Positions 1-11,849 are shown, counted from the first letter of the stretch. The stretch: 64,000 bases of DNA from Euonymus europaeus (GCA_963580455.1 OY756964.1:8990001-9054000); one strand, 5' to 3'. A program made the numbers and translations. Notes: generated by a model from the sequence alone, not told the origin.

Positions 1-377
1 AATTGGGTCCTTGGTTAGGAAATTGAAGACAGTCCATCTCCTTCATTCATCACCATCCTCTACTAAACAACGATTATCTAAGCATCACCTCATCTCACTA
101 TTTCTGCCAACTGTCGTATATATCCCACCCAATATCACTGTCACACAGGTATCATCGTCATCGCATAAATACTTGATGTTTTGCTTTTGATTTCACTCAC
201 GTTCCTGTATTGAAGTCCTCCTACTTGGTTCTCTTGTGTCTAAATGGCATCCACTTCACTTCAATATATTCTACAAAGGTTTTCAACCCCCATCTTTGAC
301 AATCATTTTTCCAAAAAAAACTCAAACATCTTTATCTTGAATTAGAAAATGAACAGATTAATGTTGTCATTCATTAT

Positions 378-689
378 TTGGATGATTTTGAGCATTCTTG
401 GAGTTATCCTCTTTTAAATGCTGATTTTGTCAAAATAGAATGTTTGCGTATATTTCATTATTTTAATTTATCGTTTGATCTACGCAAGCACATTCTTGAA
501 ACAACACTATTTTCTCAAATCCGTGATCAAATTTTATTTGATCCTATTACTGATCATGTGGATGATTTTATCAATAAATTTATTACGGATGAAGAAGCCT
601 TAGAGTTTGATGATTCCATTAATAGTGATCTCGATGATTTTTGGGATGAATTTGAAGATAAACCCGAAGGATGGGTTAATGAATTTTAA
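378..689 (+). pseudogene. Unrecognised open frame without an ATG
   Basis: This is an open frame of about 100 codons whose first listed codon is TTG. The frame stays open upstream to about position 318, and I see no in-frame ATG. The product is acidic toward its C-terminus, with a run rich in Asp and Glu ending in WVNEF. I do not recognise the family. It could be a piece of a retrotransposon gag, because gypsy and copia debris is everywhere nearby, but nothing in the residues proves that. It is more likely a remnant than a gene. Confidence 0.2.
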
Positions 690-805
690 ACTAATGTTTT
701 ATGCATTGGTGCGTCCCATTCGTTATCATGTATTTCACCCTAGAAAAATTCAGCTCAAGGAATAAGATGATTGGCTAATGTGAGGTTTTGACTTAATTGA
801 ACAAG

Positions 806-831
806 CACCAAAACTGGGGCAGTTTTGGGTG
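806..831. repeat. Hairpin repeat, copy 1
   Basis: An 11-nt arm CACCAAAACTG is followed by a GGG loop and the complementary arm CAGTTTTGGTG, here with one extra G in the second arm. The same hairpin recurs at 947-971. The function is unknown. Confidence 0.6.
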
Positions 832-946
832 CGTTGCATATGTTATCCTCGAAGGGTTGCAATAGGTTGACAAAGAGAGAAGTTTATTGGCAGATGCAGA
901 GGGCTCAAAGCAACCTTATGCGAGTTGGATTCGATTAATGAGTGCA

Positions 947-971
947 CACCAAAACTGGGGCAGTTTTGGTG
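947..971. repeat. Hairpin repeat, copy 2 (perfect)
   Basis: This is a perfect inverted repeat with 11-bp arms (CACCAAAACTG and CAGTTTTGGTG) around a GGG loop. It is the second copy of the structure at 806-831, 141 bp downstream. The flanking bases differ between the copies, so the hairpin itself seems to be the shared unit. Confidence 0.65.
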
Positions 972-999
972 ATCATCCCCAAAAATATTGACCTATGTT

Positions 1000-1970
1000 A
1001 ATCCTTGGATTTTTTTTTTAATTCATGTTATGGGGATAAATGGATTTGGTTTTTGAAGTAGTCACTTGTGACATCTGAGTATAATTTGGGAATATAAATT
1101 ATGGACTTCTCCAAAAACTAAGTAGCACCGATATAACTCGTAATGCCAATAAAAAAAATAAAAAGCCAATTCGGTACACTACCTCACACCTTTATTCAGA
1201 TAATAAACGTCCAAATATTACATGTCACGCAACTGAATCAATTACACTAATTGAAGGATACACATAAAATAGTAATATTAAAATGGACACTAAAAACATC
1301 ATAAGAAATAAATTCATCATGCTTCCGATCAAGAGGTAATTCTCACTAGGCAACAACTGTAAAGATGACAAATTCAATTATTGTTAAGAATCAATCATAG
1401 AGTCTAAATATCGTATATAAAAGAGGTTAAAATAATAACTCACAACAAATTTCAAATTTCCAAACAAGACAGACAAATAGGTCGGGATTACATAAAAAAA
1501 ATCCGAATGTATTAGCATAGAATCTGTTGATTAGGAATTTCAAACCCAAATGCCTCTGTCGATCACACATATCCAACAACTAAGCTAACCCGTATGCATT
1601 AGGCTCGATTTTTCTTTTTCAAATTAAGAAACCCAACATCAAATAACAGATTATACATCCTTAGACAATCCCAATCTCACGGCTAGATCTCTCTGGAATT
1701 TTTCTTAGCCAATGCCCCACTCCAAGATCATCAACTCATGGAAGAATTTAAATATTCATTGAAGATAATATGGATAGATCAAAACTAAGAACATAGTAGT
1801 CATCAAATGCAAATAACAACATGATCAAAACTAGAACAAGAGGAAGACACAGTATTGAAAACTTCAAAAACAGTAGAGAATCGAATCAATGAGAGCAGCG
1901 TGCGCAAAATATCGAACAAAATTTGCAGGAAAACTACTCAAGAACACGAAATTTTCAGATAATGAACTAT
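1000..1970. other. Gene-free AT-rich stretch
   Basis: I see no open frame, repeat or RNA gene I can support here. Short poly-A and poly-T runs are the only features. Confidence 0.5.
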
Positions 1971-2335
1971 AAGAATATAAAAAGAGAATTGAAACTAGAA
2001 AATTTCATCCAATCAAGACTCATGGTTAGTTTTTCTCTCTAGAATTTTTCTCCAAAATTTCTCTCAGAAGAAACCTCTCCCTAGTTTTTTTTAATCGTAT
2101 CTCTTTTCCAAAAATTTCTCCCCAATAAATGAAGTCAACATACAGTAATCGATGAAGTAAATGAACTCATTAGGTATCAAGAACTCGAGTCACATTACAG
2201 AGATCTAGAATCGTTACTTTAAACGAGTTGACTGGGATTTGAAGAAAAATTTGATGGAAAGCAGGAAGATTGGGTATTAGAAGTGACAGACTGCACTCGA
2301 ATGGATTTATAAAGAAAGGTCATCTCGGGTAAGAC
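1971..2335. repeat. 365-bp direct repeat, copy 1
   Basis: This stretch, from the motif AAGAATATAA to GGTAAGACGA, recurs almost unchanged exactly 600 bp downstream at 2571-2935. Only scattered substitutions and single-base gaps separate the copies, so the duplication is fairly recent. No protein is encoded. Confidence 0.85.
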
Positions 2336-2570
2336 GAGAATTAATTAATATTTTATTAAAATTAAGAGAGGGGCATTGGAGTCATTTTCACCTTAATTCC
2401 ATGTGGAATCACTCATTCCATGTAAAATGAGAGGGAATGGATTTTGGGTGAGAGAGAGAATAAGGAATGGAATGAGTGATTCCATTCCTCCAACTTATAA
2501 TGCACCAAATGATGGAATGGGAATCACTCATTCTCTATTCCACCTCTATTCTCAACACCAAACATGCCCT
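2336..2570. mobile_element. Probable inverted-repeat MITE between two direct repeats
   Basis: The spacer between the two 365-bp repeats holds GGAATCACTCATTCCAT near 2405 and its reverse complement near 2468, with a further relative near 2520. The right edge reads CACCAAACATGCCCT, a type of sequence common at the ends of small plant inverted-repeat elements. I cannot fix both termini or a target duplication, so the class is open. Confidence 0.4.
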
Positions 2571-2935
2571 AAGAATATAAAAAGAGAATTGAAACGAGAA
2601 AATTTCCTCCAATCAAGACTCATGGTTAGTTTTTCTCTCTAGAATTTTCTCCAGAATTTCTCTCAGAAGAAACCTCTCCCTAATTTTTTTTAATCGTATC
2701 TCTTTTCCAGAAATTTCTCCCCAATAAATGAAGTCAACATACAGTAATCGATGAAGTAAATGAACTCATTAGGTATCAAGAACTCGAGTCATATTACAGA
2801 GATCTAGAACCGTTACTTTAAACGAGTCGACTGGGATTTGAAGAAAAATTCGATGGAAAGCAGGAAGATCGGGTATTAGAAGTGATGGACTGCACTCAAA
2901 TGGATTTATAAAGAAAGGTCGTCTCGGGTAAGACG
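2571..2935. repeat. 365-bp direct repeat, copy 2
   Basis: This is the second copy of the repeat at 1971-2335. The two copies diverge right after the shared GGTAAGACGA, which defines the downstream break. Confidence 0.85.
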
Positions 2936-3199
2936 ATGAATGGATGATGGACAAACGGGTAATGGCAGAGTAATATTGGTGAAGGAAGCGTGTTACGCTC
3001 GCTAAGAGAAAAGGAGAAATAAAATGATGGGATAGAAACATAATAATGACAGTGAGGAAAACTAGTGATGGGATGTCAATAATAACACCTTACTATTACT
3101 TTTTAGAGCGAGTCCTACCTATGCCTTTAGAATAATTTCTATATCTGCCTTTTTAAAAAATCGATAATCACAGGCAAAATTGAGGAGTCATGAGTAGAG

Positions 3200-5286
3200 A
3201 TGTACAATCGGGCCAGCACCATTGTTTAAACATAAATTTTGGTTTGGCCGAAAGCCAACAAAACAGAAATCGCGAGAGATAGAGAAGGAAAAGAGAGAAG
3301 AAGAAAGAGTGGGAGAAGGAGAAAGAGGGAGGAAGGAGAGCTAGGAACTTAGTTTTGCTTGGAGATTTAAGCAAGGTTGAAGGTTGAAGGTTCAAGGAAG
3401 ACTTTGGTTTTATTTGGCTCTTGAAAGAGGTAAGGAAATATTTCGAAATTTTCATGATTGTGTTCAATTCTTGTGTCATTCATGATAGAAATGTGATAAG
3501 AGTATGAGAATGAGTAAACTTGTGGTTTAAAAATGGAAGTTAAAGAGATTATATGCATTTTTGGAAAATGGGTGCCTAAGGGACGAATTTCTTCAATCCC
3601 GTTGATTGGGTTTGAGTTTGAGGCTTAATTTTGGATATGTTGGTGATTTAGGAGTGGGTAACCTACCCTCCAAATTTGAGACGATTCCGTTAAGGAATCG
3701 ATAGGGTGTTAGTGTAAACCTAAGAGGGAAACTTGGGGTTTACGGGGTTCGAGTAAGAATTTGAACTTCGAATTTCAACTTCGAATTTCATATGGGGGTT
3801 TAATAATATATATTAGGAGACTTGAAATTGTTAATTTGGAATGGGTATGTATAAGGTAGTGCGATTGCACATTTTAGGCTAATATGGCCTAGTTGAGAGA
3901 AATGTTCGATTTCAATGTTTATTGATTTATTTCATATTTCATATATATATATGAGGTTGGTTATGTTTTGACATTATATGGGGTTCGACTTTGCTTCTTT
4001 ATTAGGTTTGGGGAAGTCGGAACCCTAAATCGGAAATTGGTAGTAGCATTTTCTATTATTGCTTGGATAACGAGGTAGGGATTCTTACCCTTTTATATCA
4101 TTCCTTAGAGATTTCTCACTTCATTCTAAAGAGCGGTTAGTAATCCTTCATTGGTCTTTGATTTGAGTTATTGCCTAGATTGCTTCCTAGGAAGAACGAG
4201 CCATGAATGTTATTATTGAATTTATTGCATAACCGAATACATGTTTGATCATCTATCAAGCATAATTTATTCTCAAACATGCATCACGTAGTTACGTATG
4301 TATATAGGATTTTTATATATGTTTATTCTTGCATATTGGACATGCTCATTAGATGCATTAGGAGTTGTCGGCACGGGCTCGTAGTTCCTATAAGAGTTAC
4401 GTGTGGATGTGGGAGTCCGAGGGCGGGACGAGACCAACGTCTTATGGCTGGAGAGCTAATTAAGAGTATGGTCATATAACCGTGTCGGATGTCTCATGAG
4501 GTGACACCTATGTGGTCTGGGGGCAGTGTCAAGGTTTCCGATGATATACCGGACATCCGTTAAAAAATGCCAAGAGGGACCATATGGTGATGAAGTTGTT
4601 TATTATTAATGTGCTCATAATAGATGCCATGTTGCTGCATTATGCCATATTTTCCAATTCAGACGGATTATCTCGTTAAATCTTTATTTCCCTACTGAGC
4701 CTTCTGCTCACCCTACTTCTTTTCTATGATCTTCAGGTGAGTCTGGTACGAATGTCCAGCCGACGGATCAGTAGGTGGAGACGTGACATGGGAACGCCAC
4801 CTTGGAGATTAGGTTCTTGACAATTTGAAAACTCTTGTTTATCTAGTACATTTAGTACTTAGATTGGTTTAATGGATTAAGTATTTACTTTCTTTTACCT
4901 TATGAGGAGGATGATGAACGGTCGAGAGCTGCGCCATTAAACAGAGACTCTCGTACAAAGATTATGGAACTATGTTTCGGATGTTGAACTATATACTGGT
5001 TATGTGATGAATGACCTCTTTAATTTACCTTGCATGTGATTAGGTGGCCTGAGGCTCTGCCTAGAGTGTGATTGTGGTTAGCTGGCCTGAGGCCCTGCTA
5101 GGTTGTGGAATGAGATTCATTTATGATATATATATATTGGTGTTGATTGTTGCTCAGGTTGGCATTCTCCGATTTATGGAGAGATGCTGCCGGATTTTCG
5201 GTAGAATCCGTGTTAGGTTGACGTGAGAGGAAGTCTTTAGGAGACTAGTGACGTCATCGGTAGCGCTTCCGGTTTGGGGCATTACA
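3200..5286 (+). mobile_element. Ty3/gypsy 5' LTR, left edge uncertain
   Basis: The right edge is clear. The LTR ends in GGGGCATTACA at 5286 and is followed by a primer-binding site at 5290-5301. A gag reading frame follows, as expected for a plus-strand gypsy element. The matching start, which should resemble TGTAATGCCCC, was not found, so the left edge at about 3200 is a guess from the change in sequence character. A 13-bp tandem repeat (ACTTCGAATTTCA) lies near 3765. No 3' LTR partner was seen in the window. Confidence 0.6.
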
Positions 5287-5289
5287 GTT

Positions 5290-5301
5290 TGGTATCAGAG
5301 C
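5290..5301 (+). other. Primer-binding site of gypsy element 1
   Basis: The sequence TGGTATCAGAGC is the classical plant retrotransposon site that pairs with the 3' end of initiator methionine tRNA. It lies 3 bp after the LTR end and sets the element on the plus strand. Confidence 0.85.
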
Positions 5302-5463
5302 GAGGTTTGGTTACGGATTTACGTAGGATCTGGGGCTGGGTCCTAGTTGTGTGTTAGTAAGTCTCCAAGCCATGTCACGACCTCTACTGATCCGGTACGT
5401 ATTCTTTCCCTTAAATCCTCGTTCTTTGTTTAGTACTGAGTATTTAAATCTGTTGTGGCACAG

Positions 5464-6495
5464 ATGGATACTGGTAGGGAGACACGTTCTTCTCGTACTA
5501 TGGCGACCCCAGATGGTAGGGGCCGGGTTGAGGGAGTGGCGCGCGTTACCAGGCGCACTCCTAGCACACAGGGGTCACTGCCGGAGATGGGCACTAGTGA
5601 CAGAGTTGGGGAGAGAGTCCATGAGGGATTATATACTAAAGAGGGTCAGGAGAGGACCTCAGAACAAGTACTACCAACCGTACAGGTTACTCCGAGCGCT
5701 ACTACCGGGCAACCTATGACGTTGGAGGTTTTGGCTGGAATTGTGACAAATTTAACTCAGGTAGTGCAGACGCAGGCACAGACACAGGCCCAAGACTTAG
5801 CCCAGATTCAGGCTCAAGTTCAGGCTCAGGCTCAAGCCCAGGCTCAGGCTCCGACACAAAGTCAGACACAGACTCAAGCTTAGATAGTTATAGCTCCTGA
5901 GGTACGGGTAGAGGGACAGACCTCTGGCATTAACACTGGAGGCGGGGCACTGTTTAGGCCGGGATAGGAGATGTATGAGGTGGATCAACTCCGCCGGACC
6001 AATCCCCCACAGTTTTCTGGAGATGGAAATGGGTGTGATGCCGGAGATTGGATACGACAGATGAGCAAACGATTTGAATCGCTGGCTCTACCTGACGATC
6101 GAAGAATAAAGCTAATTTTCTACTACCTTACGGGACCAACATATGACTGGTGGGATTCCTTGGATCAGAGGAAACATGACTTGACTTGGGCGTCATTTGA
6201 ACTAATTTTCATGCAGTGGTTTGTGCCTGAGAGTCTCCAGCCTGACAAAGCTAAGCAGTACTTGGAGTTGGTGCAGACTCCTGAGATGACAGTGACGCAA
6301 TACACGAAACAATATGAGGAACTTTATAAGTACGGAAAGAAGAATGCTCCGAATGAGTGGAGCAAGACAGAGAGGTACCGAAACGGGCTGATTCCAGGTA
6401 TTGGGAAGTTGATGATCCCTTCGGGGAAAATTTCTTATGATGCGGCTGTAGATATGGCTCTTCAATTAGAGCTGGGAGAACGTAACTCCCCGTAA
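5464..6495 (+). pseudogene. Ty3/gypsy gag, interrupted
   Basis: This encodes the capsid-type Gag of gypsy element 1. The first ATG in frame is at 5464. The N-terminal part is charged and then runs into a Gln/Ala-rich low-complexity segment at 5770-5880. After two in-frame stops (5881-5883 and 5965-5967) the same frame continues as the conserved retrotransposon gag domain, with motifs such as PPQFSGDG, DWIRQMSKRFE, TYDWWDSL and FVPESLQPDK. The frame ends at 6495. Zinc knuckle, protease and pol are missing, so the element was cut off here. It is not functional as read. The family assignment is firm; the clade within the chromoviruses or their relatives is not. Confidence 0.85.
5770..5880 (+). 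repeat. Gln/Ala-coding minisatellite inside gag
   Basis: Imperfect 6- and 12-bp units of the CAGGCTCAAGCC type encode alternating Gln and Ala. The tract lies in the N-terminal part of gag and ends at the first in-frame stop. Confidence 0.75.
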
Positions 6496-6499
6496 GTAC

Positions 6500-7790
6500 T
6501 GGGGTATACATAAGGTCCGTAAAGCTCCAAATTCAGGGGGTGAAGGTGGCAGCGACCAGAAGAGGCCAAAGGAGTTTCAGTCAATATATTATTTCTAATT
6601 AAGAAATGCACATAAGTACAAATTTCGAAATGGTCAGTGAAAAAAAAATCGAAAGTTGAGTTCTCGAGTAAAAAAGATCCCTTGTTAATTGGAATACGGG
6701 GTGTGTACAGAGAGTTCAATGAGTCAGAGGGTCAATCAGTTTGGTTTGATAATTCATAATTGTACGCGTGCTTGGAAATATCAGTCTCACACAAGTTCCT
6801 ACAAGAATAATTTTTAAAGTATTACATGGAATTTTAAACATGTTTTAAAAAGATTAGATTAATACGGATTTTTGCATATTTCTCGTAGTTTATCATTTCT
6901 CTCTAAAAAAAAAGGGTCCAATATTTCATTTGTCATATTCCTTTTAACCAAATTTGGATGCGCTTCCTAACAATGATTGAATCGGATTGCGAAGTTGAGG
7001 ACGAAATTAAGATTCTTCCTGAAATGATGAGACATACTAACTAAGAGGTAAAGATGATTTAGTTACACAAAAATAATATCAAAAATATCAACTAAGAACT
7101 GAATTAAAGGAGGCTAGAATAAGAGATGACACATTAGGGTAAAATTTTTATGGGAGTGACAAACATAGAATATATTTGATAGGTGATGCGCAAAAACTGT
7201 GGCAGCTTTTAGAGCAGGCAGTAAGCCATATTGTTTTCAAATTTCAAACATTCCTTTTCAAATTACTCTTATTCAAGCATTTGCTTAGTGAAATTTCTGA
7301 AATATTCCATTTTGGAATCTATTATTTATCTCTTTTCATATCTTCTCATCTTTCTCATGAATAGCCATATTACTAAGCTTATTTAAATATAGTCAAATGA
7401 AGTATATGAATAAATGATCAGAAATAATACGTCGATCAAAGACTGGAGCAGAAAGGGATACAATAAAATGTGATTAGCGATTGCACAAGTGTATAGGGTG
7501 GCATCAGACTTTATCATCATATTCTTATACATATGCATCAACTATTTCGAGGTTTTCACATGCCCAATTCCATTATTTCTAAATTAACATGTTTTCATAT
7601 TAAAAGGTTTTTTAAACTTTTGAGATCAAATTTCAAGTTATCTTTTGGATTAAAATATTTTTCGGATTAAAACACTTTTCATCATCGGGATTCGGATTAA
7701 ATTTGTTTGTTGATTAAAATGGCCTTTCATGGCAGATTAAAGCTATTATGCTTTCATGATAGATTAAACCTTTTATAATGGATTAAAATT
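6500..7790. other. Gene-free stretch after truncated gag
   Basis: The gag homology stops soon after 6495, and I recognise no further retrotransposon domain. From about 7590 to 7790 the heptamer GATTAAA and close variants recur many times at irregular spacing, leading into the tandem array that starts at 7794. Confidence 0.5.
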
Positions 7791-7793
7791 GAA

Positions 7794-8125
7794 AGCCAAG
7801 CCGGGAATGACCCTAGTGATCCCAAACATTTTTATAAGGAAAAATCAGCCAAGCAGGGAATAGCCCTAGTGATCCCGACCATTTTATAAGAATTTTTTTT
7901 TCCAATTGTTAGCCAAGCCGGGAATGACCCTAGTGATCCCGAGCATTTTTCAAAAAAAAAAATTCAATGATTAGCCAAGCCGGGAATGGCCCTAGTGATC
8001 CCGAGCATTTTTATAAGGAAAAATCAGGGAAGCCGGGAATGGCCCTAGTGACCCAAGCATTTTTCAAAAAAAAACAAAAAAGAAATTTCCAATGATTAGC
8101 CAAGTCGGGAATGGCTCTCGATTAA
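7794..8125. repeat. Six-copy tandem array with alternating spacers
   Basis: Six copies of a core of about 35 bp, of the form AGCCAAGCCGGGAATGGCCC followed by TAGTGATCCCGAGCATTTTT, start near 7794, 7847, 7911, 7973, 8026 and 8098. Spacing alternates between about 53 bp and 62-72 bp because two spacer types alternate, one with ATAAGGAAAAATCA and one with an A-run followed by CAATGATTA. The basic unit is therefore a dimer of roughly 117 bp. GATTAAA-type heptamers flank the array on both sides. Confidence 0.85.
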
Positions 8126-8379
8126 AATATTTTGGAGAATTAAAGTTGTCTTCAGTTCTAGATTAAGATGTTTGGTGGATTAAAGTTGTGCATTAAAATA
8201 TTTTGGATTAGTTTTGAAAATTCACACAGTCAAATTGGGATACCATACCTTTACTAGTCATTTATCACGTAAAATGTCACAAAGTAAGACAGCTGTTGTA
8301 CTCCAATTTTTGTCAAAGTCTAAAAGGCCACAAAATTTCTAACTTAAAAATTCACAATTTACATCATTTACAAGCCCAA

Positions 8380-8660
8380 GATGAGCTCATTTAAAACCTC
8401 AGCCCAAGTGAATAAAAAAGCTCAAACAGAACTCATTTGTTTTTTTTGATGTCCAATAAATGACTCATTTAAGCCCAAAGAAATGGTTAGGCCCGATCCA
8501 ACTAAAACTAAAATACCATCTCAATTTAAGCTCAGCCCAATAAGCCACAAGCCCCAAAGAATTGATCTAATGGAGTAAGCCCGTGTGTAACATCTCTGCA
8601 GCCAGCCCATCACCCGAACTTAAGCCCAAATCTTTAATAGATTAAAGCCTGGACCGGCCC
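8380..8660. other. Cluster of GCCCA motifs
   Basis: The pentamer GCCCA, often as AAGCCCAA or GGCCCA, occurs more than ten times in about 280 bp. GGCCCA/TGGGCC is the known plant site II element bound by TCP factors. The cluster could be part of a promoter in a decayed LTR, but no gene starts downstream that I can recognise, so the regulatory reading is a guess. Confidence 0.35.
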
Positions 8661-10830
8661 AAGATAAATCTACCCAGGCCGAAATCTAAAAAAGAAAAAA
8701 AGAAAAAATGGGAGAAAGAGGAAGGGCCGACCAGAAGAAAAATGAGATGAAACAGGGGAGAGAGGGTGCGCCGACTAGAAGGAAAAGGGAAGTAGTAGAG
8801 GCGCGCTTGAGTTTGAAAGAGGAGGAGAGGCACCAAAATTCAAATAAAAAAGGATTCGGTTTGACAATTAGAGCCAGATATTGTTGATTTTGGGGTTTGA
8901 TGATTCGATGCTGTGGGTATAAGAAGAGGCGGAGAGATCGAGTCTAGAGGAGGAGGGAGTCAAGAATTGTTTGAGTCTCTTATGAGTTCTCGGATTTTCT
9001 GGTATTTCTTCTTTCTTCATCTTTCTCCGTTGCAATCGTTTTTCGGGGGAAAGGATTTCGATCAGTTTTTCAGGAGCTTTTTTCGATTCTTCGAGGTTTT
9101 TATTCTTTTTTTTATTTCTGTTTTCCTGGAGATAGGATTTCAGAAAGGGAGAGACGAGTGAGTTCGACTTTTCTGGTTTTGGGAAGAATTCTGAGTTTGA
9201 TTTTTGAGTTTTGAGTCTCTGTTCGGTCTGTGAGTTTTCTGTCAAAATTACATCTCCTCTGTTTGGAATTTTTCTTAGCTACCTGAAACCTTTGGAAATT
9301 CACCATTATCACAGCCAGAATCATGGAACTCGTCCCTTTTGACATATCTTTGTTGTTCAATTGAAGTTTTGATGGCTTGTGAGTCAAAGGAAGAACTTGT
9401 AATTTCTCAAGATTTTTTCTCGTTAATGTCTGTGATTTGGTGACTTTTGGTTATGCTGAATTTTTGGTGTTCCATTCATGTTCTTTTTTTTTTGTTAAAT
9501 GTTCTAGTGTTCTTCTGTCTTGATGCGTGAGAAATTTTGAAGTTGGATGTTAATTTGCTATGTGTTCTTAATCTGCTGTTTTCAAATTGATTTTATGAAT
9601 GATTATGAAGCTACAAACGTATATGAATGTTGCTGCGAAACACTCCCTTAAGCTTGTTATTATCCCTGTTCCTGGGCTGTTGTCTTCTGGTTGTTGTGCT
9701 GCCTCATAATTCTACACCCTTCAAGTTTTGTAAAATTCTTTCAATTGATCTGGATGGGTTACTTTGATTCAAAATGTTTGGAGATCTGTCTTTATGTCAT
9801 TTGATTATTTTTAATTCCATGTATGAATTGATTTATCTTACATTATTTAGGCATGAGTTCTTCTTCTCAAAAAACAAATAGTGAAAGGTATGGATGCTGT
9901 GTGTGTGTGTGTATACATATGTGTATGCATGTGTAAATGTGTATCTATATATATATATATGAATGAAGGTGTTCAGATGTATAAATGGTGGGTTTTATGA
10001 AATGTCTATGCATATATTTGAGTCACTGGGTTTCTTGTTGTTGTAGATGGGGTTCTAGAAAATTTCTGGATTTCTTGTTGAATTACTGTACAGGGAGTTG
10101 TTAAGATTTTTCTGTTAATGAGGAAGAAGATTCAACCATGAATAGAGGAGGGGAAGTTGCCGTGGGTGAGGGTAGAACCTAGGTTTTGGATTTTGTTTGG
10201 GTTGGACATGGGTAGTGGTATTAGATATTGGGCCAAGTTGGTGAATTTAATGGTTTAGAATGATTTGTTTAATGGGTTGAGTGTGATGGGCAAAGTATTG
10301 GGCCTAGATTCTTAATTAAGTAGTTGGACTAAAAGTGCTTTGAGTATAATTATTTTTAGGGTTTGTAATTTGCTAGGGGATCTAAAGAATTTTGTTTGAT
10401 TTATAAATTATTGTTTGACAAATGATTGTTTAAATAATTCGACGACGGAACCAAATGGGGAAGCATTGGATGTTATCCCGAAAGGATTCTTAAGGAAATG
10501 ATTTTACGGAACCTTTACCATCCAATGGAAAAGGGGTTTCAAGAAGTCTAACGTGGTGCCTTTAATATAACAATCTTTTCAGCAATAAATCATATTTTTT
10601 AATCATACTAATTTAATAGTATGGTTGAGATGATATATTGCCTAAATAAAAACGGGAACCGAGTCCCTCTTATGTGTGCTTTTTTTTACTAGAAGTTGAT
10701 GATGTGTTTTATTTAAGATGTGCTTTTCCATGCGATGTGATTATGTATAAATTGTATGATTTAAAGTGCTAATATATTTAAATTGGGATTTGTGATAATT
10801 CAATATCGTATAGTCCACAAAAATTTGGTT
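8660..10830. other. Gene-free stretch, possible retrotransposon leader or LTR
   Basis: A purine-rich segment (8690-8840) is followed by T-rich sequence with no conserved domain. A GT/TA microsatellite lies at about 9900-9960. Phrases such as GGGAACCGAGTCCCTC near 10654 resemble decayed LTR sequence, but no termini were found. Confidence 0.4.
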
Positions 10831-11075
10831 CCAAACATTTTAATTTTATTTTATTTCTATCTTTGTTTCTATTTCTATTTCCGTTTTGTTTTCATTTTGT
10901 CTTTATTTTTATATATTATTTTGTTTATTCTTGTTCTTATTTTTTATTTATTATTTTATTTTATTTTCGTTTTATTTTAATTTTTACTTTTATTTTATTT
11001 CAATTTTATTTTTATCTTATTTTCGTTGTACTTTTCATTTTATTTTATTTTTCGCTTTTATTATTTTTTACTTTT
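10830..11075. repeat. T-rich low-complexity tract
   Basis: About 245 bp consists almost entirely of T with isolated A, C and G, in loose units such as TTTTA and TTTCTATT. The open frames across it encode only Phe, Tyr, Leu and Ile and are compositional artefacts. Confidence 0.8.
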
Positions 11076-11264
11076 AACATTTACATTGTATATTTTAGTT
11101 GTGTATAAAAATTAGATCAAAAGTCTTAACCGACGAGGGAATTAATTTGGGGAATGCACCCTCAGAGAAAATTCTAGAGGTGAGAGTGTTTCATGGAAAC
11201 TAGACCATTGGATGGAGGAGTCTCATGAACCTCATACCCGAACGAAGGACCATGTTGACTGCAC

Positions 11265-11391
11265 TCAGTGGGGGTCTTTCACTGGATTGAGGTCCTTACC
11301 CGTACCACCAGATCCACTAGTAGCCTTTTGCATGGCGGCCCAGTCCCAAACCTGGACCAAGCGCACAGAGATCGAATCTCTCTAATACCAA
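11265..11391 (-). other. Minus-strand primer-binding site and possible gag start
   Basis: On the minus strand the LTR end at 11393 is followed by TGGTATTAGAG, one base off the usual primer-binding site, and then by a short open frame beginning with an ATG at 11333-11331. That frame reads for about 22 codons before a stop near 11265. It lies where a gag start would be expected, but it is too short to prove. Confidence 0.5.
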
Positions 11392-11392
11392 T

Positions 11393-11849
11393 TGATAAGA
11401 ACCTAGCATACACACATTTAACAGGCTCAACCATCCAACAGGCCTAACCAATGGCCACATATGGGTTGTTTATAACCAACAAGTCCAATAGGCTTTTTGC
11501 CTAGAAAACTTGTTGGCTGATTAAGGAATGCATTTGCCCTCCTTATCAATAGATCTGCTATTGTCAACCTCTTTCAAACCTAACCAAGCAAAGAGAAGAA
11601 GAAAGAAGCGCAAGAAGATACGCAAGAAGAGACTAGAGTTTCAGAGAATGAAGAGGAATTCTTCATTTTGTAATTTTCATTTCATGAGTCTCTAATAGCT
11701 GGAAGCAGCTTATATACAATACTTAGACTGCCTCAAGTTGCCAGCTATCGTGAGCTTATTGGCTACAAATGTAACTAACTCTACATGTGTTACAGTTATC
11801 AGTTGTAACTAAAACATTTTCCTAACTGAATACAATTGGACTCTTAACA
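11393..11849 (-). mobile_element. 457-bp gypsy LTR carrying both PPT and PBS flanks
   Basis: On the minus strand the LTR begins TGTTAAGAGTCC at 11849 and ends GTTCTTATCA at 11393. Just upstream is a purine-rich stretch (AGTTGAGGAAGGGG) that fits a polypurine tract after the chromodomain-coding end of pol, which makes this a 3' LTR. On its other side lies a primer-binding site, which makes it also a 5' LTR. A single LTR shared by two internal regions best explains this. Confidence 0.65.

Noticed and set aside
8868..9387. Overlapping open frames on both strands near a possible leader
   Set aside because: They lack domains, overlap each other on opposite strands, and follow the A/G bias of the region.
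10783..11108. Hydrophobic small proteins that look like membrane segments
   Set aside because: They are only translations of the T-rich tract, which encodes Phe, Leu, Tyr and Ile in any frame.
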